Origin: an uncultured Dehalococcoidia bacterium
GTDB taxonomy: Bacteria; Chloroflexota; Dehalococcoidia; Lucifugimonadales; UBA3495
Direction: 5' to 3'
Assembly (NCBI GenBank): GCA_958296445.1
Contig: OY282565.1
Span: forward strand, 785,936 to 849,935
DNA: 64,000 nt
The stretch's first letter is position 1, and the number at the start of each line of letters is the position of its first letter. Of the stretch, positions 43,713 through 53,418 are shown piece by piece. The position numbers were made by a program, and so were the translations under genes. The notes under the pieces were generated by a model. That model had not been told where the DNA came from. It made no database searches and was given only the letters and a program-made list of their open reading frames with translations.

Positions 43713-43872
43713 TGTCTGAATCAGGATTTTCAGGATTATAAGATTCACAGGATGGGAAAAATCCTGAAAATCCCCGAATCCTGAAAATCCTGATTCAGAC
43801 AAAACCCCGAAAAGCCCCGCCGGATGGGAAAAATCCTGAAAATCCCCGAATCCCGAAAACCCCGATTCAGAC
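43713..43872. repeat. 25-bp perfect inverted repeat plus degenerate second unit
   Basis: TGTCTGAATCAGGATTTTCA (continuing GGATT, 43713-43737) is perfectly inverted at 43777-43801. A second, more degenerate half-unit with AAAAATCCTGAAAATCCCCG and CCCCGATTCAGACA follows to 43872. Such TGTCTGAATCAGGAT palindromes are seen as dispersed repeats in unrelated bacteria. Confidence 0.85.
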
Positions 43873-43910
43873 AAAAACCCCAAAAGCCCTGCCGCCCCAT
43901 TCCCGGCGTA

Positions 43911-43919
43911 TGCTACTAT
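43911..43919 (+). promoter_or_regulatory. Extended -10 promoter
   Basis: TGC directly followed by TACTAT (43914-43919), 30 bases before the ATG at 43950. Confidence 0.4.
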
Positions 43920-43949
43920 TGATGCCCAAGCATTAACCCCGCGAGCGAT

Positions 43950-44924
43950 ATGAACGACAGCAAAGAAATCCCCCAAGAACAAACCACCCGGCGGCCCGAA
44001 AGCCGGCGGCCCGTCGTCCGCCGCGCACTGGCGCCCCCGCCGCCGACCGCGCCTGGCGAGTTCCTCGATGCCCAGAACCTGCCCGTCCGCCCGGAGCCGT
44101 CCGGCGGCGACGCCCGCCCGCCGCTAACCCCGCCCCCGCCGTCGGCGCCCGGCGAATTTCTGGCCCTCCAGCAACGCAAAGACGCTCCCGGCCCAGCCGC
44201 GCTAATGGATGCGTTCCTGAACGCCGCCGGGCCGGCCCCCCCGCCGCAATTCCAACCCGGCATCTGGCCCGCCCCATGGTGGGACGAGGAACCGGACGAA
44301 CCCGAAGCCGTCGCGGAGCAAGCCCCGGTTAAACCCAGAGAGCCGGTTCGCATCCGCAGCGTATCCCTAGCCCCCGGCGAGGAAATCGTCCAGGCCCTGC
44401 TCCCCGGCCAGGGCCTTTCCGCCACCCTCCCGTCCTCCGGCCAGGCCCTAATACTGACCAGTCGGCGCCTGATAGCTTTCCGTGGCGTGGAAGGCTTCCG
44501 GGATACTCACTTGGCGATGGCGTCGGAAATCAGCCAGTTCTCCATCCGCACCGGCCAGCGCAATTGGGGCGCGATAATCCAGGGCCTCCTGCTGATGGCC
44601 GGCGGCGGATTCCTCTACCTGCTGGTCGGCTACTGGCTGGCCGGGCAAGTCAGCGGCCCCAACGTCCCGGTGCTGAACATAGACGTCGCCCCCTTGATTG
44701 CGCTGCTGATTATCTTGGCCGGGCTGCTGGTAGTGTCGCAAAACTACTTCACCCGGCCCGCCGGAGCAGTAATTTTCCGCGGCCCCGGAGTGGAATTCGT
44801 TTTCCCCTTCCGCAGCGCGTTGGACGTGCGCCAAGTCTACGATTTCGTTGATATGGTGCAGGCGGTAGCGCAACAGCCCGCCGATGCGCCCGGCGCGGAA
44901 AAGCCCCCCATCCCGCCGGGATAG
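43950..44924 (+). CDS. Proline-rich membrane protein with PH-like region
   Basis: A 324-residue protein. Residues 1-130 are Pro/Ala/Arg-rich and contain a repeated phrase (APPPPTAPGEFLDAQ, then PPPPSAPGEFLALQ). Residues about 145-205 (GQALILTSRRLIAFRG) look like the strand pattern of bacterial PH-like domains. Two hydrophobic helices follow (about 210-232 and 245-265), then another beta segment. No known family assigned. It may be a membrane-associated scaffold. Confidence 0.6.
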   Translation: MNDSKEIPQEQTTRRPESRRPVVRRALAPPPPTAPGEFLDAQNLPVRPEPSGGDARPPLTPPPPSAPGEFLALQQRKDAPGPAALMDAFLNAAGPAPPPQFQPGIWPAPWWDEEPDEPEAVAEQAPVKPREPVRIRSVSLAPGEEIVQALLPGQGLSATLPSSGQALILTSRRLIAFRGVEGFRDTHLAMASEISQFSIRTGQRNWGAIIQGLLLMAGGGFLYLLVGYWLAGQVSGPNVPVLNIDVAPLIALLIILAGLLVVSQNYFTRPAGAVIFRGPGVEFVFPFRSALDVRQVYDFVDMVQAVAQQPADAPGAEKPPIPPG

Positions 44925-44984
44925 GTTCGGAACGAAGTTGCCCGGTGATTGTTTAGCCCGGCGGCGCATCAGCCCGGCAACGCA

Positions 44985-46025
44985 TCACCCCAGCGGCAGC
45001 CCCGGCTCAACGTCCAGCTCCAGCGGCCACTGCTCGCCCCGCTGGTGCTGGTAATAGGCGCACGCCGCCACCATCGCCCCGTTGTCGGTGCAAAGCACCG
45101 GCGGCGGGATGATTACCGGCAGCGGCGAGCGGCGCAGAATCTCCTCCCGCAGCCGCGCGTTGGCGGTCACCCCGCCCCCCAATACCAGCCCCCGCACCCC
45201 GTACTTGCGGGCCATCTCCACCAGCTTGACCGATATAACATCCACCACCGACTCCTGAAAGGCCGCCGCCAGCTCCCGCACCGCCGCCGCCATCGCCCCG
45301 TCGTCTAGCGCATTTTCCGAATCGGCGGGATACACCCCCTGCCCCTGCGCCAGATGCAACAACGCCGTTTTCAGCCCGCTGAAGCTGAAATCATGCGTAT
45401 CGCGCATCCAGGCGCGGGGCAAAGAAAAGCCGCCCGCCGCCCCCTGCGCCACCCGCTGGATTTCCGGCCCGCCGGGAAACCCCAGCCCCAGTATGCGGGC
45501 CGCCTTGTCGAAGGCTTCCCCCGCCGCGTCGTCGCGGGTGCGCCCCACCAGCCGGTAAACCCCATGCCCCTCCATCAGCAGCAGGTCGGTATGCCCCCCC
45601 GACGCCACCAGACAAGCCAGCGGAAACCCCGGGGCATCGGCCGGATTCGCCGGAGTCAGCCACGACGCATAAATATGCGCCTCCAGATGATTCACCCCAA
45701 TAAAAGGCTTCCCCAAACTATATGCGACAGCCTTGGCCGCGTTCAGCCCGGTCAGCAACGAACCCGCCAGCCCCGGCCCATAAGTGACCGCCACCGCATC
45801 CACATCCTCCAGCCCCATCCCGCACGACTCCACCGCCCGCTCCAGCACCGGCGCCAAGTCGCGCACGTGCTGCCGCGACGCCACCTCCGGCACCACCCCC
45901 CCGTACCGCGAATGCAACTCCGCCTGCGACGAAATGACATTCGAGCGCAACACCCGCCCATCCTCTACCACCCCCGCCGCCGTTTCGTCGCAAGAAGTTT
46001 CAATCCCCAAGATTCTCAAAGCCAT
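44985..46025 (-). CDS. tsaD: tRNA N6-adenosine threonylcarbamoyltransferase
   Basis: A 346-residue ASKHA-fold enzyme that, with TsaB/TsaE/TsaC, attaches threonylcarbamoyl to A37 of ANN-decoding tRNAs. Landmarks: ILGIETSCDETAAGVV at the start, GGVVPEVASRQHVRDL, the metal-binding HxxxH in GVNHLEAHIYA, CLVASGGHTDLLL, and the terminal metal ligand in CTDNGAMVAAC. Length and motif order are those of the bacterial family. MtaB, which methylthiolates the product, is encoded 21 kb away. TsaB and TsaE are not in the window. Confidence 0.95.
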   Translation of the reverse strand: MALRILGIETSCDETAAGVVEDGRVLRSNVISSQAELHSRYGGVVPEVASRQHVRDLAPVLERAVESCGMGLEDVDAVAVTYGPGLAGSLLTGLNAAKAVAYSLGKPFIGVNHLEAHIYASWLTPANPADAPGFPLACLVASGGHTDLLLMEGHGVYRLVGRTRDDAAGEAFDKAARILGLGFPGGPEIQRVAQGAAGGFSLPRAWMRDTHDFSFSGLKTALLHLAQGQGVYPADSENALDDGAMAAAVRELAAAFQESVVDVISVKLVEMARKYGVRGLVLGGGVTANARLREEILRRSPLPVIIPPPVLCTDNGAMVAACAYYQHQRGEQWPLELDVEPGLPLG

Positions 46026-46212
46026 ACGCCCATCCGCCTCTAAACTAGGCTATCCGCCGCAAATACGTAAGCCATAACGCCGGAACCCTGGCCCGAATAT
46101 AGCATTGCGTCCCCGGCGATTTCAATGACAATAAAAGGACACTCAAACCCGGGGCCGCCCGCCCGCCCGCCCGTAATCAAGAGCCCGTAATCAAGAAATG
46201 GAGAGCAAACCG

Positions 46213-49200
46213 ATGCCCGACCGCCGCCACATCCTAGACAACCAAACCGCCACTGTCGCCGACCACCTGCGCCGCACCCTGCGCCGCGCCGACGCCTTCG
46301 ATTTCGTTTCCGCCTACTTCACCGTCTACGGCTACGAACTGCTGGCCGAGGAGCTGGAAAGCGTCGCCCGGGTGCGCTTCCTCTTCGGCGACCCAACATC
46401 CGTAGAGCAGCTAGACCCCGCAGCCCAGGAACCCAAATCCTTCGAGCTAACCGAGCAAGGTTTGGCCCCCAACCACATCCTGCGGCAACGCCAATTGGCG
46501 AAGCAGTGCGCCGCCTGGGTAGCCCGCGACAGCGTGAACATCCGCTCCGTCCGGCAGTCCAACTTCCTCCACGGCAAGCTCTACCTAACCGGCGGCCCCA
46601 ACGGTGCCGCCGGAATAGTCGGCAGCTCCAACTTCACCAAGCGCGGGCTAGGCGGCAGCCAGCAAGCCAACCTAGAAATCAACCTAGCCGCCGACGACCC
46701 CGCCACCCTCTCCGAACTCCAAGAATGGTTCAACCGCCTATGGCGCGACCAACGCCGCACCGAGGACGTCAAAGCGCGGGTGCTGGACGCCCTCAAACGC
46801 ATCGGCCAAGACTACGCCCCCGAGCGGGTCTACTACAAAACCCTCTACGAAATTTTCCGCAAAGACATTGAAGCGATGCAGGCCAACGACGACGCCCTCA
46901 ACGCCGCCGGTTTCACCGCAAGCCAAATCTGGAACACCCTCTACGAGTTCCAGAAAGACGGCGTAAAAAGCGTCCTCGCCAAGCTACAAGCCCACAACGG
47001 CTGCATCCTAGCCGACAGCGTAGGCTTGGGCAAAACCTACACCGCCCTAGCCGTCATCAAGCGCTTCGAGCTACGCAACGACCGCGTCCTGGTTCTTTGC
47101 CCCAAGAAACTCGAGGAAAACTGGTCCCTCTATCAGGCCGCCAACAACCACATCCAAAACCCCTTCCCCGACGACCGCTTCGGCTACACCCTGCTGGCCC
47201 ACACCGACTTGTCCCGGGATTCCGGCAGAACGGGCAGCATTGACCTAGCCAACTTCAACTGGAGCAACTACGACTTGGTAGTCATAGACGAGTCCCACAA
47301 CTTCCGCAACGACGACGGCCGCCGCTACCGCCGCCTGCTCGACGACGTTATCGCCGGCGGCGCCCGCACCAAAGTGCTTATGCTCTCCGCCACCCCCGTC
47401 AACACCTCCCTAGTTGACCTCCGCAACCAAATCTACCTGATGACCGAAAAGCGCGAGGACGCCTTCCGCCAAACCCTAGGCGTAGGCAACATCCGCGCCC
47501 TGATGTCCGCCGCCCAAAAGCAGTTCAAGGAATGGGAAACCGGCCAAAGACGCAGCCCCCGCCGCGATAAATCCCTGCTGCTGGACAACCTAGGCGCCGA
47601 CTTCCTGCGCCTGCTCGACGCCGTCTCCATCTCCCGCTCCCGGCGGCTGGTAGAGCAGTTCTACGCCGCCGAAATGGAGCGCATCGGCCGGTTCCCCCAG
47701 CACGCCCCGCCCGTCAACCACTACCCGCCCACCGACACCGGCGGCAGCCTTTCCTACAAAGACCTAGCCGACCGCATCGGCCAGTTCCGCCTCGCCGTCT
47801 ACCAGCCCTCCGCCTACGTCACCGACCCCGACCGCCTCGCCGGCCTAGCCGCCGCCCGCCAGCGATACAACTTCAACCAGCAGGACAGCGAAACCTTCCT
47901 AGCCGGAATGATGCGTACCAATTTCCTCAAACGCCTAGAAAGCTCCGCCCACTCCCTTACCCTGACCCTAAAGCGCACCATCGCCAAAATTGACGACCTG
48001 CTGGACAAAATAGACCGCCACCAAAAAGCCAGCCAATCCGCCAATAACCCGCCAACCCCCGACGTCCTCCCCGATAACGACGTCCTCCCCGACGACGATA
48101 ACGACGACGACGAGTTTTTCGTCAACCGCGGCCGCAACCCCTACCGCCTCTCCGAGCTGGACTTACCCCGCTGGCAAAACGACTTGCGCCGCGACAAATC
48201 CACCCTCTCCGACGCCCTCCAACAGGTAAGCGCCGTCACCCCCGACCGCGACGGCAAGCTCGCCGCCATCCGCCAGGCCGTCCGCGACAAGGCCGCCCAC
48301 CCCCCCGCCGACCGCGACGGCAGCCCCAACCGCAAGCTGCTGATATTCACCACCTTCAAGGACACCGCCCAATACCTCTACCGCAACCTTTCCCCCCTAG
48401 CCGCCGGCCTAGGCGTCAACATCGCTATGGTATCCGGCGACGAAACCCATACCGCCGTCGGCCCCAACAACTTCAACTCCATCCTCTCCAACTTCGCCCC
48501 CGCCGCCCGCCGGCGCCCCCCCGCCCCCGCCAACCCCGACATAGACCTGCTCATTGCCACCGACTGCATATCCGAAGGCCAAAACCTGCAAGACTGCGAC
48601 ACCGTAATCAACTACGACATCCACTGGAACCCAGTCCGCATCGTCCAGCGCTTCGGGCGCATCGACCGCATCGGCAGCCGCAACCCATCCGTCCAAATGG
48701 TCAACTACTGGCCCACCCCCGATATGGACGTCTACCTCCGGCTGGAAAGCCGCGTGCAGGCCCGGATGGCCCTAGCCGACATCGCCGCCAGCGGCGACGC
48801 CGACCCCTTCACCGAAGCCGACGCCCAAACCGAACTCACCTTCCGCAACAACCAACTCCGCCGCCTCCGCGACGAAGCCCTCACCCTAGAGGAACTCGAC
48901 GACGTCCCCACCCTAGGCGACTTCACCCTGGACCACTTCATCGCCCAGCTACTACGCTACCTAGAGCGCAACAAAGACGAACTCGAAGCAATGCCCGCCG
49001 GTGCCTACGCCGTAGCCCCCGCCCCCGGCAACGTTAATGCAGGCAAAGCCGCCCCCGGCGTGATATTCTGCCTCCGACAGCGCAACGCCGCCCCCGCTAA
49101 CCCCGGCAATGCCGAAACCGGAAGCCGAACCGCCAGCCCAAAGCATCCCTACTACTTCGTCTATATCCTGCCCGACGGCGCCATCCGTTTCGGCTGCGCC

Positions 49201-49500
49201 AACCTGCAACAAACCCTGGCCGTCTTCGAGGCCGCCGCCATAGGCCAAACCGCCCCCCTAACCCAACTCTGCGACCGATTCGACCGCGAAACCGACCAAG
49301 GCCGCGATATGTCCCTATACGACCGCCTCCTCACCGCCGCCATCGCCGACATCCAAACCCAGCACAACCGCGAGCAAACCGCCGGCCTAGGACTCTTCGG
49401 CGACCCCAACTTCAGGCTCCCCACCGCCGCCGAAGCCCCCGACAGCCCCGACGCCTTCGAGCTAATAACCTGGCTGGTAATTATGGAGCAGGAACGATGA
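46213..49500 (+). CDS. PLD-nuclease/SNF2-type helicase of a restriction-like system
   Basis: A 1095-residue protein. An N-terminal phospholipase-D-like nuclease domain has a single HKD half-motif, HGKLYL at about 120-125 followed by GSSNFT (137-142). Then comes a superfamily 2 helicase: Walker A SVGLGKT (about 269-275), DESH (359-362), LSATPVN (motif III), and C-terminal motifs SEGQNLQ and QRFGRIDRIGS. PLD-helicase proteins of this plan belong to restriction and phage-defence loci. A start at ATG 46213 is chosen because GGAGAG lies 7 bases upstream; an ATG at 46198 is in frame. The stop overlaps the methylase ATG. Codon use is fully native, so it is an old resident. Confidence 0.85.
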   Translation: MPDRRHILDNQTATVADHLRRTLRRADAFDFVSAYFTVYGYELLAEELESVARVRFLFGDPTSVEQLDPAAQEPKSFELTEQGLAPNHILRQRQLAKQCAAWVARDSVNIRSVRQSNFLHGKLYLTGGPNGAAGIVGSSNFTKRGLGGSQQANLEINLAADDPATLSELQEWFNRLWRDQRRTEDVKARVLDALKRIGQDYAPERVYYKTLYEIFRKDIEAMQANDDALNAAGFTASQIWNTLYEFQKDGVKSVLAKLQAHNGCILADSVGLGKTYTALAVIKRFELRNDRVLVLCPKKLEENWSLYQAANNHIQNPFPDDRFGYTLLAHTDLSRDSGRTGSIDLANFNWSNYDLVVIDESHNFRNDDGRRYRRLLDDVIAGGARTKVLMLSATPVNTSLVDLRNQIYLMTEKREDAFRQTLGVGNIRALMSAAQKQFKEWETGQRRSPRRDKSLLLDNLGADFLRLLDAVSISRSRRLVEQFYAAEMERIGRFPQHAPPVNHYPPTDTGGSLSYKDLADRIGQFRLAVYQPSAYVTDPDRLAGLAAARQRYNFNQQDSETFLAGMMRTNFLKRLESSAHSLTLTLKRTIAKIDDLLDKIDRHQKASQSANNPPTPDVLPDNDVLPDDDNDDDEFFVNRGRNPYRLSELDLPRWQNDLRRDKSTLSDALQQVSAVTPDRDGKLAAIRQAVRDKAAHPPADRDGSPNRKLLIFTTFKDTAQYLYRNLSPLAAGLGVNIAMVSGDETHTAVGPNNFNSILSNFAPAARRRPPAPANPDIDLLIATDCISEGQNLQDCDTVINYDIHWNPVRIVQRFGRIDRIGSRNPSVQMVNYWPTPDMDVYLRLESRVQARMALADIAASGDADPFTEADAQTELTFRNNQLRRLRDEALTLEELDDVPTLGDFTLDHFIAQLLRYLERNKDELEAMPAGAYAVAPAPGNVNAGKAAPGVIFCLRQRNAAPANPGNAETGSRTASPKHPYYFVYILPDGAIRFGCANLQQTLAVFEAAAIGQTAPLTQLCDRFDRETDQGRDMSLYDRLLTAAIADIQTQHNREQTAGLGLFGDPNFRLPTAAEAPDSPDAFELITWLVIMEQER

Positions 49501-52500
49501 ACCACCAAAACATCACCGCCCCCAGCGCAACCAACGAAATCCAAACCGCCCTGTCCGCCCTAGCCAACGGCAGCCTAGCCGCCGGCGCCGACGCCCTGCT
49601 ACAAACCCTAGGCTACCGCAGCGACCGCCGCCTAAACGGGCAGACCGGCCACCCCGCCGATTTCGTCAAAACCTTTCCCGCGCCCCAACCCGGCACGGAA
49701 TCGGAACGCGCCTTCCTGCAACACGCCGCCGAAGCCCGCATCCTGTTCCAGCTAACCGACGCCGAAATCCCCGACGCCGCCGACCCCCAAGCCCGCCTGC
49801 TCGACGCCGCCCCCGCCTTCAGCCAAGGCAACAACAAAAGTTTCCTCTTCGCCGCCGTCCAACTACGCCAAACCAACTACCCCCGCGGCCAATACGCCGC
49901 CTTCGCCCGGGAAATAAACAAGCGCATCCCCATCCCCGCCGTAGTCCTGTTCCGCACCCACGACGACAACCTAATAACCCTGGCCTTCGTCCACCGCCGC
50001 CCCAACAAAACCCGCCCCGGCCGCCAAGTGCTGGGCAGCGTCTCCCTAATCCGGGAAATCAACCCCTCAAGCCCCCACCGCGCCCACCTAGATATACTAG
50101 ACCAACTCTCCCTCCCCCAACGCCGACGCTGGATGCACATCAACGCCAAGCCCCCCAACTTCGACGGCCTCCTAGACGCCTGGCTCGACGCCCTAGACAC
50201 CGAGGAACTCAACCGCCGCTTCTACCGCGAACTTTTCGCCTGGTTCGAGCGGGCCACCCGCGAAGCCCGGTTCCCCGATACCCCTTCCCCCGCCCAAGAA
50301 GCCCGTAGCCAAAAACAAACCCTAAAAGCCGAGGAACACGTAATCCGCCTCATAACCCGCCTCCTCTTCGTCTGGTTCATTAAAGAAAAAGGGCTCGTCG
50401 CCGAACCCCTCTTTACCGAAACTCAAGTAGCCCCCCTGCTAAAAAACTACGACCGCGCCCACGGCGATTCCTACTACCGCGCCATCCTGCAAAACCTCTT
50501 CTTCGCCACCCTCAACACCGAAACCGCCCACCGACGCTTCAGTGCCAAAACCCGCGACGACCACCGCAACTTCTCCGTCTACCGCTACCAAGACCAAATC
50601 GCCGACCCCGACGCCCTCCTCCGGCTCTTCGCCCAAACCCCCTTCATCAACGGCGGCCTCTTCGACTGCCTAGACAGCTACGCCGCCAAAGGCAGCGGCG
50701 GCCTCCGCGTAGACTGCTTCACCGACAACCCCAAACACCGCGCCGACTGCTCCGTACCCAACCGCCTCTTCTTCAGCGACCCCGGCGCCGACCCCGACCC
50801 CGGCCTAATCAACCTATTCAACCGCTACAAATTCACCGTCGAGGAAAACACCCCCGCCGAACAGGAAGTAGCCCTAGACCCCGAACTCCTAGGCAAAGTC
50901 TTTGAGAACCTACTAGCCGCCGTCAACCCCGAAACCAGCCTAACCGCCCGCAAAGAAACCGGCTCCTACTACACCCCCCGTCCCGTAGTAGACTATATGG
51001 CCGACCAGGCCCTAACCGCCGCCCTAGCCCAAAAAGCCCACCCCGACCCGGACAACCCCGCCCCCTGGCCCGGCCGCCTGCGCTGCCTGCTCGACTACGA
51101 TGACCCCTTCGACGCCCCCCAAACCCTATTCACCCCCGCCGAACAAGAAAGCATCATCCGCGCCATCGCCGCCCTCAAAACCCTCGACCCCGCCGTAGGC
51201 TCCGGCGCCTTCCCAATGGGCATCCTCCACAAACTAACCCTCGCCCTCCGACGCCTGGACCCCCACAACCGCACCTGGGAAAAAATCCAGCGCGAACAAG
51301 CCGCCAACCGCGCCGCCAACGCCTTCGACACCGACGACCCCAACGCCCGCGCCGACGAACTCCAAGAAATCAGCAACATCTTTGAGAAATACCGCAACTC
51401 CGACTACGGGCGCAAACTCTACCTCATCCAAAACACCATCTACGGCGTAGACCTCCAGCCCATCGCCGCCCAAATCGCCAAACTCCGCTTCTTCATCTCC
51501 CTAGCCATCGAACAGCAGCCCAACCCCCACGCCGACAACTACGGCATCAAGCCCCTCCCCAACCTAGAAACCCGATTCGTAGCCGCCGACACCCTCCGCG
51601 CCCTCCAACGCCCAACCCAAAGAACCCTAGGCCAGACCGACGCCGTAACCAACCTAGAACAGGAAATCGCCGCCAACCGGGAACGCCACTTCCACGCCAA
51701 CACCCGCCAAACCAAACTAAACTGCCGCCAAACCGACGCCCGCCTCCGCCGCCAACTCGCCAAACAACTACAATCCGCCGGCTTCCCCGCCGCCTCCGCC
51801 AACCAAATCGCCCAATGGGAACCCTTCGACCAAAACGCCCCCGCCGCCCAATGGTTCGACCCCGAATATATGTTCGGCGCCCCCCACGGCTTCGACATCG
51901 TAATCGGCAACCCCCCCTACATCCAGCTACAAAAAGACGGCGGCAAGCTAGGCAACCTCTACGAAAACGCCGGATTCACCACCTACGCCCGCACCGGCGA
52001 CATCTACCAATTGTTCTACGAAAAAGGCTGCCAACTGCTCAAACCGGACACCGGCCTGCTGGCCTACATCACATCCAACAGTTGGCTCAAAGCGGAATAC
52101 GGCAAATCCACCCGCCGCTGGTTCGCCGAGCGCCATACCCCGGTTCGCCTGCTGGAAATGGGCAAAGACGTCTTCGAGCAGGCCATCGTTGACGCCAGCA
52201 TCCTGATTGTCCGCCACGGCAAAAGCGCCACCCCCGGCCTAGGCGTGGATATGGACCGTCTAACCGACAAAACCTTCCCCCCCGATGAACCCCTATGGAG
52301 CGAACTGCGCCCCCACGCAGAAAAACCGTGGACTCTGCTGTCCCCCGTAGAGCAGTCGGTAATGGACAAAATAGAAGCAACAGGCACCCCGCTGAAAAAT
52401 TGGGATGTGACAATCTACCGCGGCGTCACCACCGGCCTAAACGACGCCTTCATCATTGACGCCGACACCCGCCAAGCGTTAATAGCCGCCGACCCCAAAT

Positions 52501-53174
52501 CCGCAGAAATCATCAAGCCCGTACTGCGAGGCCGCGACATTCGTAACTATCAATCACGGTGGACAGGGTTGTACCTGATCACGACTTTCCCGGCACTGGA
52601 AATTGACATTGATAATTATCCGGCAGTAAAAGAGCATTTGCTGTCTTTTGGGCAAGAGCGGTTAGAGCCAACCGGCAGGATGCTTCCGGGCGGCATACGG
52701 TCTCGTCGAAAAGCTCGCCATTCGTGGTTCGAGGTACAAGATGCCACTGCCTATCACGCAGAATTTGCCAAAGAAAAACTGTTCTGGGCCGATATGGCAA
52801 AAACCGGCCGGTTTGCCTATTCGGACAGCGAAACCTACTGCAACAACAAAGGCTACATAATGACCGGAAAATCATTAAAGTACCTTTGCGCAGTCCTCAA
52901 CAGCTCGCTGATAACCTGGTACATACAAAACACAGCGGCAACCACCGGAATGGGATTGACGGAATGGACGATAGTCACCGTAGAGCGAATCCCCATCCCC
53001 CGCCTAACGGCAACCCAACGCCGCCCCCTAGAGCGACTAACAACCCAAATACTACGGGCCAAAGCAACCAACCCCCAAGCAAACGTCACCGACCTAGAGG
53101 CGGAGATAGACCGCCAGGTATATGCCCTCTACGGCCTTACGCCAGAGGAAATCGCGGCAGTGGCAAGGGGGTAG
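49497..53174 (+). CDS. Eco57I-family DNA methyltransferase (type IIG-like)
   Basis: A 1225-residue protein. After a ~500-residue N-terminal region (with FVWFIKEKGLV and a YYTPRPVVDYMADQA segment typical of this group) comes the gamma-class adenine methylase: motif I LDPAVGSGAF at about 562-571 and motif IV IGNPPYIQL at about 801-809. The C-terminal ~350 residues form a TaqI-like target-recognition domain (RGVTTGLNDAFII, PVLRGRDIRNY, WADMAKTGRFAY). The N-terminus may hold a nuclease, but I see no clear PD-(D/E)XK motif. With the helicase encoded just before (ATGA overlap) it forms a two-gene modification and translocation/cleavage system. Confidence 0.88.
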   Translation: MNHQNITAPSATNEIQTALSALANGSLAAGADALLQTLGYRSDRRLNGQTGHPADFVKTFPAPQPGTESERAFLQHAAEARILFQLTDAEIPDAADPQARLLDAAPAFSQGNNKSFLFAAVQLRQTNYPRGQYAAFAREINKRIPIPAVVLFRTHDDNLITLAFVHRRPNKTRPGRQVLGSVSLIREINPSSPHRAHLDILDQLSLPQRRRWMHINAKPPNFDGLLDAWLDALDTEELNRRFYRELFAWFERATREARFPDTPSPAQEARSQKQTLKAEEHVIRLITRLLFVWFIKEKGLVAEPLFTETQVAPLLKNYDRAHGDSYYRAILQNLFFATLNTETAHRRFSAKTRDDHRNFSVYRYQDQIADPDALLRLFAQTPFINGGLFDCLDSYAAKGSGGLRVDCFTDNPKHRADCSVPNRLFFSDPGADPDPGLINLFNRYKFTVEENTPAEQEVALDPELLGKVFENLLAAVNPETSLTARKETGSYYTPRPVVDYMADQALTAALAQKAHPDPDNPAPWPGRLRCLLDYDDPFDAPQTLFTPAEQESIIRAIAALKTLDPAVGSGAFPMGILHKLTLALRRLDPHNRTWEKIQREQAANRAANAFDTDDPNARADELQEISNIFEKYRNSDYGRKLYLIQNTIYGVDLQPIAAQIAKLRFFISLAIEQQPNPHADNYGIKPLPNLETRFVAADTLRALQRPTQRTLGQTDAVTNLEQEIAANRERHFHANTRQTKLNCRQTDARLRRQLAKQLQSAGFPAASANQIAQWEPFDQNAPAAQWFDPEYMFGAPHGFDIVIGNPPYIQLQKDGGKLGNLYENAGFTTYARTGDIYQLFYEKGCQLLKPDTGLLAYITSNSWLKAEYGKSTRRWFAERHTPVRLLEMGKDVFEQAIVDASILIVRHGKSATPGLGVDMDRLTDKTFPPDEPLWSELRPHAEKPWTLLSPVEQSVMDKIEATGTPLKNWDVTIYRGVTTGLNDAFIIDADTRQALIAADPKSAEIIKPVLRGRDIRNYQSRWTGLYLITTFPALEIDIDNYPAVKEHLLSFGQERLEPTGRMLPGGIRSRRKARHSWFEVQDATAYHAEFAKEKLFWADMAKTGRFAYSDSETYCNNKGYIMTGKSLKYLCAVLNSSLITWYIQNTAATTGMGLTEWTIVTVERIPIPRLTATQRRPLERLTTQILRAKATNPQANVTDLEAEIDRQVYALYGLTPEEIAAVARG

Positions 53175-53192
53175 ACGCCGCCGCAGGCCGCG

Positions 53193-53201
53193 TGGTACAA
53201 T
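53193..53201 (+). promoter_or_regulatory. Extended -10 promoter
   Basis: TGG directly followed by TACAAT (53196-53201), 40 bases before the ATG at 53242. Confidence 0.35.
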
Positions 53202-53241
53202 GGCAACGTCGCCTAGTTGAGCAGCAATGGAGTGAGCTATA

Positions 53242-53340
53242 ATGCGCCACCCTCATAAACTCCAAAACAGAAAACCTAATGTCACTAGTGAGATTCAAAG
53301 GAAAGCCGAACAAAAGATCGAACATCTTAAGGGCGAGTGA
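53242..53340 (+). CDS. Short ORF, probably the N-terminal piece of the following gene
   Basis: Thirty-two codons from ATG 53242 (GGAGTGAG 5 bases upstream) to TGA 53338-53340. It reads MRHPHKLQNRKPNVTSEIQR and then a charged helix ending HLKGE. The same frame continues without another stop straight into the next gene (DKIADLLQKSNQE..., then MNNSHVIGEK), so this is probably the start of one protein split by a nonsense codon. As an independent peptide it would be unusual. Confidence 0.45.
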   Translation: MRHPHKLQNRKPNVTSEIQRKAEQKIEHLKGE

Positions 53341-53418
53341 GACAAAATAGCCGACCTACTACAAAAGAGCAACCAAGAATGCTTAATTCCTTGCGTCTCA
53401 GAGGAAAAGCACAATGAG

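Noticed and set aside
46213-53174. Complete DISARM or BREX system
   Set aside because: The accessory genes that define these systems (drmA/drmB, brxC/pglZ) are absent; only the helicase and methylase are present.
53338-53340. Selenocysteine or stop-codon reassignment at the in-frame TGA
   Set aside because: No selenocysteine-like structure or Cys homology is visible, and TGA is used as a normal stop by many other genes here.
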